Shown here: piece after piece, positions 16,087 through 24,355 of the stretch | Layout of the letters: each line of letters opens with the position of its first letter | Position numbering within the stretch: position 1 is the stretch's first letter | From: DASXAI01 sp963798445 | GTDB taxonomy: Bacteria; Actinomycetota; Acidimicrobiia; Acidimicrobiales; Ilumatobacteraceae | Reading direction: 5' to 3' | NCBI GenBank assembly: GCA_963798445.1 | Contig: CAWCTH010000002.1 | Coordinates: 930,001-994,000 of the forward strand | DNA: 64,000 nucleotides | Notes under the pieces: generated by a model | The model's input: only the letters and a program-made list of their open reading frames with translations | The model's database searches: none | What the model was told of the DNA's origin: nothing | Program-made: the position numbers and the translations under genes

Positions 16087-18849
16087 GTGGAGCCCGTCTT
16101 CGTCGGGCGGTCGAACGAGACGGCAGTCCTGCAGCACGCCATCGAGGCGCTGGCGATAGGCGACGGCGGCTTCATCCACCTCGTGGGCGAGGCCGGGATC
16201 GGCAAGACGAGCCTGCTGGTCATGGCGACCGACGATCTGGCCCGTCGAGCCATCACCGTGCGCGCCGCCGCCGCCGACGAGACCGACCGGCGACGACACC
16301 TCTCCCTCGTGCGCGCCTTGCTGCCCGAGGCCGGCTGGCGGACCGAACCCGACCCGGTCGGCGCCGCCGTCGCTGAGGTCGAGCGCCTCGCCGCAGCAGG
16401 GCCGGTCGCCCTCCTCGCCGACGACGTGCACTGGGCTGATGACGCCAGCCTAGACGCCATCCGGGCCATCGCCCGGCGGGCTGCCGTCCTGGGGATGCTC
16501 GTCGTCACCACGGCACGCTCCCATCCGCCCAGCGCCAGCTTGAGTCGGCTGGGCGAGACCGCCGCGTCCAGCGGACAGCGTCTCGCACTGGGCCCGCTCG
16601 ACGGCGACCAGCTCGAGCTCCTCGTCGAGCGGCGCTTCGGCAGCCGTCCGGGGCCGAACCTGGCGCTCTCGCTGGCGACGACGGCGGGCAACCCCTTCCT
16701 CGCCGTCGAGTTCGTGGGTGCGCTCGTCGCCGACGGTCTCGTGGGGCTCGACAACGGCGTCATCGAGCTGGAACACGTCGGCGACCTGCCCGAGGACCTG
16801 AGCGATCGGCTAGCGCGCCACACCTTGCTGGCGGTGCCGGAGGGGGAGCTCGTGCTGCGCGCCGCCGCGGTGCTGCCCGGTGGGTTCACGACGGAGGAGC
16901 TGGCGGCGGTGCTGGACCGCCCACTGACAGAAGTACTGGCGATCGCCCTCGCCGCGGTGACGGCGGCGGTCTTGGTCGACACCGGTTCCACCCTCGCCTT
17001 CCGCCACGAGTTGTTGCGCCGCGCCGTGCTGGAGTCGACGCCTCCGTCGATCGTGCGCACGCTGCAGCGCCTCGCCGCGGCGGTGCTCGTGCGCCGCCAC
17101 GCCGATCCCGAACGCGTCACGACGTGCCTCCTCGCCGGATGCGACCCGAACGACCCCCACGACGTCGAACAGTTGCTCGCTGCCGGCAGAGACATGCACG
17201 GGCGCAACCCGGCGGCCGCCGCCGATCTGCTTCGGGCCGGGCTGGACGGCCTGCCCGCCCACGACGAACGATTCGACGCAACCAGCCTCGAACTGGGGTG
17301 GGCCTTGCTCGCCGCCGGTCGCCCCCGCGAGATCTCCGCCGTGCTGGATGCCAGACGGCGCCGGCGGTCGGGTCGCCTCCTGATCGAGGAGCACCGGCTC
17401 CGCGGCATCGCCATGAGCCTGTCCGGTCGCATCGACGAGCTCGCCGATCGTGTCGACGTCGGCGATCGCGCCGGCGACCTCGACGCCTCCGAGCTGGCGG
17501 CGACGCTCGATCCCACCGATCCCGATGCCGTCGATGCGGCGGCCGAAATGGGCTTGCTCTGGGTATCGAGCGAGCGTCCCGACGAGGCCCGTCGGGTGCT
17601 CGACTGGGTCGCGGCATCGCCGACGCCGTCTTCCCCGTTCCGGGTGGCCTCGGTGTCGACCGTGCGGGCGTGGCTGGCCGCCGTCAACGGCTCGTTCGAG
17701 GACGCCGTCGTGCACGCGCGGGCGGGACTCGACGCGGTCGCGCTGGACGGCACCGGTAACGCGACACCGGGTAGCCCGATGACCGTTCTCGCCCTCGCCC
17801 ACGACTTCCTGGGCGATGGCGATGCCGCTCTCGCTGTGCTTCGCGAATCGAGGCACAGCCGTCCACTTCCGCGGTGGACTCCCCCGCTCCTCCAGTTCGC
17901 CACCGCCCTGACGCTCTATCGCCGAGGGGACTGGGACGACGCGTTGGCCGAGGTCGACGCCGGGCTGCTAGCCGCCGACGAGGTCGATCTCGGGCTGGGC
18001 GTTTTCTGGCCGTACGGTGTCGGCACGCTGATCGCCGTCGCCCGCGGCCAGCGGGAGGCGGCCCAGCAGTGGCTGGTTCGATCGCGCACCCTGCTCGGCA
18101 CCCGGTCGCTCGGCGCGGAGTGGCTCGGGTTCGCCACGGCGGCCCAGGCCGAAGCCGATGGAGACGACGAGCGGGCCGCCGCCGTCCTGGAACACATCGC
18201 CAACCGCGTCCTGGATGCCAACGTCCCGACGCTGCTGCTCAACGTCGGCGCCGACACCGTGCGATTGGCGATCGCCACCCACCGGACCGGCACGGCAGAG
18301 CGCGTCGTGGCGGCGTTGCACGCGCTCACGACCCGCACGAGCTCGCCCGTGGCGCGGGCCGTGGCCGACTGGAGCGCCGGTCTCGCACGCGCCGACCCCC
18401 ATGCCATCGCCAGCGCGTCGGACCTGCTGGCCGACTGCCGGCGCATTCCCGATGCCACGAAGGCGTGCCACGACGCCGCGGTGGTGGCGGCGCGCAACGG
18501 CGACGAGAGCGAGGCTCGCCGTCATGCGAAGGAGGCGTTCGCCGGTTATGACGCACTGGGCGCCGACCAACTGCACCTGCGTCTGCGGTCGGAGTTGCGC
18601 ACGGACGGCCTCGTGCTCCGTCCGCGGCGAACGCCGCCCCGGCCGGCGCAGGGCTGGGCCAGCCTGACGCCGTCGGAATCGACGATCGTCCAGCTGGTCA
18701 GCGAAGGTCTCACGAACACCGAGATCGGCGAGCGGTTGTACGTGTCGCGCCGCACCGTCGAGTCGCATCTGGGACGGGTGTACGCCAAGCTCGACCTGTC
18801 GACGCGGGCGCAGCTCGTGGCGGCGGCGATGCGCCATCCGTTTGCGTAG
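16087..18849 (+). CDS. Large ATP-binding LuxR family regulator (LAL type)
   Basis: A 920-residue LAL regulator. It begins VEPVFVGRSNE, then the AAA/STAND ATPase with Walker A GEAGIGKT (34-41) and Walker B LLADDVHWAD. A long TPR-like helical middle follows, and the C-terminus has the LuxR HTH (LTPSESTIVQLVSEGLTNTEIGERLYVSRRTVESHL). TACGCT lies 8 nt before GTG 16087, which suggests a leaderless start; an alternative is ATG 16057. LAL proteins are usually activators that respond to a metabolite. It stands directly upstream of the giant-protein operon, and both have the same promoter block, so it is the likely regulator. Confidence 0.88.
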   Translation: MEPVFVGRSNETAVLQHAIEALAIGDGGFIHLVGEAGIGKTSLLVMATDDLARRAITVRAAAADETDRRRHLSLVRALLPEAGWRTEPDPVGAAVAEVERLAAAGPVALLADDVHWADDASLDAIRAIARRAAVLGMLVVTTARSHPPSASLSRLGETAASSGQRLALGPLDGDQLELLVERRFGSRPGPNLALSLATTAGNPFLAVEFVGALVADGLVGLDNGVIELEHVGDLPEDLSDRLARHTLLAVPEGELVLRAAAVLPGGFTTEELAAVLDRPLTEVLAIALAAVTAAVLVDTGSTLAFRHELLRRAVLESTPPSIVRTLQRLAAAVLVRRHADPERVTTCLLAGCDPNDPHDVEQLLAAGRDMHGRNPAAAADLLRAGLDGLPAHDERFDATSLELGWALLAAGRPREISAVLDARRRRRSGRLLIEEHRLRGIAMSLSGRIDELADRVDVGDRAGDLDASELAATLDPTDPDAVDAAAEMGLLWVSSERPDEARRVLDWVAASPTPSSPFRVASVSTVRAWLAAVNGSFEDAVVHARAGLDAVALDGTGNATPGSPMTVLALAHDFLGDGDAALAVLRESRHSRPLPRWTPPLLQFATALTLYRRGDWDDALAEVDAGLLAADEVDLGLGVFWPYGVGTLIAVARGQREAAQQWLVRSRTLLGTRSLGAEWLGFATAAQAEADGDDERAAAVLEHIANRVLDANVPTLLLNVGADTVRLAIATHRTGTAERVVAALHALTTRTSSPVARAVADWSAGLARADPHAIASASDLLADCRRIPDATKACHDAAVVAARNGDESEARRHAKEAFAGYDALGADQLHLRLRSELRTDGLVLRPRRTPPRPAQGWASLTPSESTIVQLVSEGLTNTEIGERLYVSRRTVESHLGRVYAKLDLSTRAQLVAAAMRHPFA

Positions 18850-18853
18850 CCCT

Positions 18854-18899
18854 ACCGATGACGTCGTAGCGGCGCGTCCGTACCGTCGCAACCGTGGTG
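18854..18899 (+). promoter_or_regulatory. Repeated promoter/operator block, copy 2 (before the giant-protein operon)
   Basis: Near-copy of the block at 15981-16027. Here TACCGT (18881-18886) is 7 nt from the GTG start at 18894, giving a leaderless promoter. The region between TACCGT and the ACCGATGACG half is the best candidate binding site for the LuxR-type regulator. Confidence 0.55.
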
Positions 18900-20570
18900 A
18901 ATCCCGTCGTCGTGCATGGAACCGTCCGACCGCGCGACCGCGCCGGGTCGATCGCCGGCTACGCCATCCAGGTCGAGCTGACGCGTGTGCTGGCCGCCGG
19001 CGATGGCCGGCTCACCATGCCGGCGACCGCGAGTGCACGGCTCACCGACACCGGCGAGTTCCGGATCCCGCTGATCGGTGCCGGCGAACCGCGGGAGCCG
19101 GTCACTGTCGCCGTGTCGGCGCCGCAAGGTGTCGAGGTCTTCCGCAAGGAGCACACCCTCGACCAGCTGGCCCGGCCGCTGCGCATCACCGTGCGGACGG
19201 TGCCACCGATCCAGATCGTGCCGAGCGAGGATCCCACCCTCGGGGTCCGCGCCCGCATCAACGGTCAGGTGATCGACGATCGGGGCCGGCCGGTCCCCGC
19301 CGGCCTGGCGGTCGTGCTGTGGGGTGTGGGCCCGCCCGACGGCGAGGGTGCGCCGCCAGAACGCCCCCTGCTGGTCAGCCGGACGCAGGTCGGCGGATGG
19401 TTCGCCGGGCCGTGGGTCAGCGACCAGGTGGCACGGGCGTATGGCCGGGTGGCGGGCGACGAGCCGGTGCCCGTGCCCCTCGGCGCCGATAAGCGTCTAC
19501 CCCGCACGGTGCGGCTGACGGTCGACCTCGACCACGTCCAGACCGGCGTCGCCGGGTGCGAGTGTCCGGGCGAGACCGTCCCTCCGCACGCGCCCGACCC
19601 TGCTGATCTTGCCGCCAACCCCGAGGCCTTCGCCCAGGATCTCGGCGGCACGTGCGTCGACCTGACCACACCGAACCGCGCCATCGAGGAGTTCTCCTAC
19701 TTCATGGCGGTGCGCACATCGCAGCCCCGGGTCCAAGGACTCTCCCTCGATCCGCGCGAGACGGTGCCGCCGGCGTTGATGGCCGACCTGCTCGGTGTCT
19801 CGATCGCCTCGCAAGCGCTCGGTTTCACCCGCGCCACGCCAGTGGCGTTCCAATCAGCGGCGTTGACCCTGGACGTGCAAGCGGCCCGGTCGTTGGTCCG
19901 GACGGACATCCCGCCGACGGTCGCGGAGATCGCGCAGGCTTCGTGGCTGTCGGAGGTGACGCACACCACCAGCCTCATCGACGCAGGGCTGCAGATCGCA
20001 CCCGGCCGCGGCCCGCTCGACGCCGACCATCCCATCGACTGGGACTACACGCCCACGATCTACCTCGCCTTGGACATCGCCCACGGCCATCTTTTGCAGT
20101 ACAAGGAGGTCTGGCGGTCCGACGGGTTCTCGCTCGGCAAGTTGCTCTACTCCTTGCCGCTGGCGCCCGGTCAACGCCGCCAGATCGCCCTCGTCGACTG
20201 GGACCGGCGGACCCGATCCGCCCGCGAGGAGAGCCTCGAGTTCGAGGAGCAGCTCGACGCCCTCCTCGACCACGACCGCGACGTGCTCGAGCTCGTCGGT
20301 TCCCATCTGGACGAGGAGGTAGCGGGCGGCTCGCGGAACACGACGTGGGGCGCCGCCGGCGGCATCGGCGCCGGGTTCATCGGTTCGGGCTTCGGCATCT
20401 TCGGCGGCGTCGCCGGCGGAGCCGGCGGCTCGAACTCGTCGGCGTGGCAGGACTCGGCCCGTACCTTCTCGGCCGACTCGATGCAGCAGCTGCGCGACCG
20501 CATCTCACAACGGGCCTCGTCGATGAGGAGCCGAGCGCGCTTCGGTGGTGCAGAGCGTCGCCCAGGGTGA
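18894..20570 (+). CDS. Giant core protein A, N-terminal part before a frameshift (unknown function)
   Basis: I do not recognise a named family. Residues 1-100 and 110-210 look like two beta-sandwich modules of the carboxypeptidase-regulatory type. A CxC pair (GCECPG) and DPADLAANPEAFAQD follow, then a conserved core with HGHLLQYKEVW near residue 400 and LYSLPLAPGQ. A Gly-rich hydrophobic stretch lies at about 484-515. The same elements in the same order occur in the protein at 24352. There is no signal peptide. The frame breaks at TT 20541-20542: removing one T joins it to the next ORF as RSVVQS, matching RSTVVQS in the paralogue. The joined protein is 1722 residues. Confidence 0.75.
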   Translation: MVNPVVVHGTVRPRDRAGSIAGYAIQVELTRVLAAGDGRLTMPATASARLTDTGEFRIPLIGAGEPREPVTVAVSAPQGVEVFRKEHTLDQLARPLRITVRTVPPIQIVPSEDPTLGVRARINGQVIDDRGRPVPAGLAVVLWGVGPPDGEGAPPERPLLVSRTQVGGWFAGPWVSDQVARAYGRVAGDEPVPVPLGADKRLPRTVRLTVDLDHVQTGVAGCECPGETVPPHAPDPADLAANPEAFAQDLGGTCVDLTTPNRAIEEFSYFMAVRTSQPRVQGLSLDPRETVPPALMADLLGVSIASQALGFTRATPVAFQSAALTLDVQAARSLVRTDIPPTVAEIAQASWLSEVTHTTSLIDAGLQIAPGRGPLDADHPIDWDYTPTIYLALDIAHGHLLQYKEVWRSDGFSLGKLLYSLPLAPGQRRQIALVDWDRRTRSAREESLEFEEQLDALLDHDRDVLELVGSHLDEEVAGGSRNTTWGAAGGIGAGFIGSGFGIFGGVAGGAGGSNSSAWQDSARTFSADSMQQLRDRISQRASSMRSRARFGGAERRPG

Positions 20571-23500
20571 AGGTTTCCGAGCAGAGACCGAAGTGGTCGC
20601 CAACTACAACCGCTGCCACTCGATGACCGTGGAGTACTTCGAGGTGCTGCGCCACTTCATCGTCACCCACGAACTGGCCGGCGCGCGCGAGTGCCTCTTC
20701 GTGCCCTTCCCGATGACCGCCTTTGACCGGGCCAAAGCCCTGCGCTGGCGGGAGACGCTGGAGCGACGACTCAGGAACGACCACCTCCGTGGGGGCTTTG
20801 ATGCGATCGAGCGCATCGCCGACGACTGGGTGGGGTGGGACTTTCCCGAGGCCGCGTACTGCGAAGAGGCCCCCGAGAGCATCGAAGGGGAGCTACGGAT
20901 CAGCTTCCTGCTGCCACGGCCCCGTGACGCCGCCGACGGTGCCTTCCAGATCGACATGTGGGCGCCACTGGCTCCCTTCCTGCGCACCGACACGCTCGAG
21001 CTCTTCACCGCCAAGCTCAACGGGCTCACGGCGCGCAACCGCGACCGGGTGTTCCGCGACGAGGTCGCTCCGGGCATCGCCGAGGCGCTGGTGCAGCGGC
21101 TGCGGCTGGCCTTCGTCACGACCGACGGCGGCGAGACCGAGGTGCCCATCGATGGCACGCTCGTGTCCCGCTACGCCGAGGGCCAGCCGCTCTATGTCGT
21201 CGTCAACCCCGCGGGGGCGGTCCCACCCGTACCGCGCCAAGACATTGCCCACGTGAAGCTCTGGTACGACGGCGAGCCTCTCCCACCCGATGCGCGCGTC
21301 ATCGTGCATTCGGGCCGGTTCCGCTATCGCACCCCGCACCTGACGGCGCGGCTGTTCGGCGATGCTCGCATCCTCGACGACATCAAGGAAGGCGACGCCG
21401 TCGTGGTCGCCACGCCGCTTTCGCAGCGGGAGCTGCGCAACCCGCGTGACGAGGACGTCGAGCTGGCCGACCGCCTCGTCGCCCATCTCAACGACCACAT
21501 CGAGCACTACCACCAGGTCATCTGGATGACGCTCGATCCGCAGCGACGGTTCATGCTGCTCGACGCCGTGCTCGTGCCGGGCATGGGCGGCCGCAGCATC
21601 GCCAGCGTGTGCGCCAACGAGCTCGTGGGCATCGTCGGGAACAGCCTCGTCCTGCCACTGGCGCCAGGCCAGCGTCTCGACCCGACGCTGGCCGCCCCGA
21701 ACGGCGACGTGCGACCTGCGGCGCTGCTCGACGCCTACGCCACGCCGCCGTCGCCGCCCGTGCGGCTCAGCGTGCCCACTCGTGGCGTGCACGCCGAAGC
21801 AGTGATGGGGGCGTGCGACGCTTGCGAGCCGATCGACGACACCCGCTACTGGCGCTGGACGACCGATGGCCAGCTCGAGCTGCCGCAGATCCTGCCGATC
21901 GGGACCGAGTCGCGCGCCACTACCGAGCCGAACCTCAGCCCGACGCCGCTCCCGGCGCCGCTGGTACAGATCCAGAACGCGCCAGCGGTGCCAGACCCGT
22001 TCGGGCTCGCGCCGGGCTTCGGCTTGCTCTCCACGCCCGACGTCTTCCGTGATGTCACCGGGTTGCAGGGCACCCAGGCCAATGCCCAGGCTGCGTTCCA
22101 GGCGTCCCTCTCGGCGGCCTCGGCGCTCGGTGACCAAGCAGCGCGGCTGGCGACGCAACAAGAGCTCGGACGCAATACCGGCCTCATGCTCGACCGCATC
22201 GAACAGGCCAAGAACGACGGGCTCATCACCTCGAGCGTGGCCCAGGAACTGGCCAACGCGGCACTGGCCGGGTTGTCTGGCGCCCCTGGGTCCGGTAGCA
22301 CGCCGCCGGTCACCGATCCCGTCGTCGACAGCGTGCTGGACCAAGCGGCCCAGTCACCGACGGCCCACATCGTCACGACAACCCCGGAGGAGACCGTCGA
22401 CGTCAGCTTCACCGACGACCAGCCCGTCCTGCCGGCCAGCGTCGTCGCGTCGACGCCGATCGCGCGCACCGACATGGTGAGGGTGGACGTGCTCAACGGC
22501 GCGGTCGACACGTACGAGTCGCTGGGGCTGTTCTGGGGCGACGACCTGCCGCTGGCCGAAGCCCAGGGCCTGGTGGCGCGCGATCCTGCCGACGCGGCGC
22601 GCTTCGTCGTCCAACGCCGCCTGCGCATCGTGCACCCGTCCGATCCCGGCGCTCCTGGCGTCGTGGCCGGCACCGGCCGGTTGCCCGTGGTCCTGTTGTA
22701 CCACGGCGACCGTGCGGGTTGGTCGACGGACGGCAACATCGCCAATCTCGACGGCTACGCCTACCTCCAGGACGAACTGGCGCGCCACGGCATCATCTCC
22801 GTGTCGGTGGACACCAATGCCGTCACCGCCCTCGGCGCGCCGCTCGACATGCGCGCCGACATGATCCTCGGCAGCCTCGACTCGCTCGCCGCGCTCGACA
22901 TCGACCCGACGTCGGCCCTGTTCGGGCGACTCGACCTGGACTCGATCGGGCTTCTCGGTCACGGCAGCGCCGGCAGTGCCGTGATGCTCGCGGCGCAGAA
23001 CAACGCGGACCGTCCCGTCGACGATCGCCTCGGTATCGGGGCGATCTGCCTGCTCGCCACGACGGACTTCCGCTTCCTCAACATGACCGCCGCCCACACC
23101 GCCTTCCTGGGCGTGATCCAGGGCGGTCTCGACGGCGACGTCACCGGCTCCGGCACCTCCGGAAGCCAGGTCGGCACCGGGTTCCGCGTCTACGACGCGT
23201 CGGGCTGCGACAAGGCGATGGTCTTCATCGAGCGCGCCGGCCACAACCGGTTCAACTCGGTGTGGGCGGCGGCCGGTGAGGACCCGCGACTCGACCCCGC
23301 CGACCTGGACCGCTTGCTCTCTGAGGCGGACCATCAGGCGCTGGCGTCGGAGTACATCGGCGGCCTGTTCCGCTGGCGTCTCCTCGGCGACGCCGAGCCG
23401 AGAGGGTTGTTCGACGGCACCCGCACCAACAGCCGCGGCGCCGAGGTCTCGCTCCAGTGGGACTTCGCCTCGGTGCGGGAGGTGCTCGACGAGATGAACC

Positions 23501-24063
23501 CGCTCTACCCGGTGCGCGGCGCCAGAACCCTGCAGGGGGCATCGATCAGCCGGCTCGACACGCTGACCCTCGATGGCCGGTCGCTCGGCTCCGAGACCGG
23601 CCACCACGCGTCGGTGCTCGTCATCGAGCCCACCACCTCCGCCGAGCCGGTGTACACCCTCGGTGATCTGGAGGCCGAGTCCGGCTCGTTCCTCATCTGG
23701 AACGACTACGACGTCCTCACGCTCCGGGTGGGCGCCGACTACGACCTCACCGACGCGGCCACCATCGCCGCCGGCTCGCTGCCGGCGTTCACGCTGACGT
23801 TCACGTCGTTCGACGAGAGCGTCGTGATCGACTCCTCGACGCTCGACAGCTCCCTGGTGCCGCGCCGGCCCGTCTACCACTCGATCATCCACCACGACGG
23901 CACCATCGAGAACTGCTCGCTGTTGCGACTGGAGACGATGGCCGTTCCCATCTCCAGGCTCTCGGCGCTGCCGGGCAACTTCATCGAGTCGGTGTCCATC
24001 ACGCCGTCGGCCGCCTTCCCCCGCCGCCTCTTCGTCACCTCGTTGCAGCTCGTCCGGTTCTGA
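20545..24063 (+). CDS. Giant core protein A, C-terminal part ending in an alpha/beta hydrolase domain
   Basis: Continuation of protein A in the next frame. It carries the second conserved core block (ANYNRCHSMTVEYFEVLRH; HYHQVIWMTLDPQRRFMLLD; GGRSIASV; VGNSLVLPLAPGQ), then a helical hairpin (FRDVTGLQGTQANAQAAF). Next comes an alpha/beta hydrolase: oxyanion segment VVLLYHGDRAGW, nucleophile elbow GHGSAG with Ser1358 of the joined protein, and likely catalytic His1450 in ERAGHNRFN. The last 220 residues are beta-rich and unknown. The hydrolase resembles dienelactone-hydrolase/PETase-like esterases. Its place at the C-terminus matches the protease in the paralogue. Alone, this ORF would start at GTG 20545. 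Confidence 0.8.
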   Translation: MVQSVAQGEGFRAETEVVANYNRCHSMTVEYFEVLRHFIVTHELAGARECLFVPFPMTAFDRAKALRWRETLERRLRNDHLRGGFDAIERIADDWVGWDFPEAAYCEEAPESIEGELRISFLLPRPRDAADGAFQIDMWAPLAPFLRTDTLELFTAKLNGLTARNRDRVFRDEVAPGIAEALVQRLRLAFVTTDGGETEVPIDGTLVSRYAEGQPLYVVVNPAGAVPPVPRQDIAHVKLWYDGEPLPPDARVIVHSGRFRYRTPHLTARLFGDARILDDIKEGDAVVVATPLSQRELRNPRDEDVELADRLVAHLNDHIEHYHQVIWMTLDPQRRFMLLDAVLVPGMGGRSIASVCANELVGIVGNSLVLPLAPGQRLDPTLAAPNGDVRPAALLDAYATPPSPPVRLSVPTRGVHAEAVMGACDACEPIDDTRYWRWTTDGQLELPQILPIGTESRATTEPNLSPTPLPAPLVQIQNAPAVPDPFGLAPGFGLLSTPDVFRDVTGLQGTQANAQAAFQASLSAASALGDQAARLATQQELGRNTGLMLDRIEQAKNDGLITSSVAQELANAALAGLSGAPGSGSTPPVTDPVVDSVLDQAAQSPTAHIVTTTPEETVDVSFTDDQPVLPASVVASTPIARTDMVRVDVLNGAVDTYESLGLFWGDDLPLAEAQGLVARDPADAARFVVQRRLRIVHPSDPGAPGVVAGTGRLPVVLLYHGDRAGWSTDGNIANLDGYAYLQDELARHGIISVSVDTNAVTALGAPLDMRADMILGSLDSLAALDIDPTSALFGRLDLDSIGLLGHGSAGSAVMLAAQNNADRPVDDRLGIGAICLLATTDFRFLNMTAAHTAFLGVIQGGLDGDVTGSGTSGSQVGTGFRVYDASGCDKAMVFIERAGHNRFNSVWAAAGEDPRLDPADLDRLLSEADHQALASEYIGGLFRWRLLGDAEPRGLFDGTRTNSRGAEVSLQWDFASVREVLDEMNPLYPVRGARTLQGASISRLDTLTLDGRSLGSETGHHASVLVIEPTTSAEPVYTLGDLEAESGSFLIWNDYDVLTLRVGADYDLTDAATIAAGSLPAFTLTFTSFDESVVIDSSTLDSSLVPRRPVYHSIIHHDGTIENCSLLRLETMAVPISRLSALPGNFIESVSITPSAAFPRRLFVTSLQLVRF

Positions 24064-24076
24064 GAGAGGTCCACCA

Positions 24077-24355
24077 ATGCTGATCACGAGCTTCGAGCTC
24101 CACGAGCAGACGACGTTTCCGGGTTGGGACTTCCCGTTTCGGGTCTCGATCCGGTGCACCGATCTGGAGATCCGAGACGTGCCGTTCGACGCGACCTTTG
24201 GCGGCAAGCCCGTGTGGGCCCTGCGGCCGGCAATGGACGGCGGCGGGGTGGTGGGTTTTCTCGACGCACTCCCCGCAGTGGACGACGAGCTGATGTTCGG
24301 CTTCGTCGGTGAGCCGCTCGCCGGTACAGGCCTCGACGGGACGGTGCCGGGATGA
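24077..24355 (+). CDS. Small 92-residue protein between the giant paralogues (unknown)
   Basis: I recognise no family. The product begins MLITSFELHEQTTFPGWDF and is predicted beta-rich, with FRVSIRCTDLEIRDVPFD in the middle and a short Gly/Pro tail. It is soluble and has no signal peptide. AGAGAGG lies upstream of ATG 24077, the gap to protein A is 13 nt, and the stop overlaps the next start by ATGA, so it is translated with the two giants. A partner, adaptor or inhibitor of the C-terminal enzyme domains is an inference from position only. Confidence 0.7.
   Translation: MLITSFELHEQTTFPGWDFPFRVSIRCTDLEIRDVPFDATFGGKPVWALRPAMDGGGVVGFLDALPAVDDELMFGFVGEPLAGTGLDGTVPG

Noticed and set aside
18894..24063. 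Programmed frameshifting in giant protein A
   Set aside because: There is no slippery heptamer or obvious downstream structure, and the paralogue has no shift at the same place; a base-insertion explanation is simpler.
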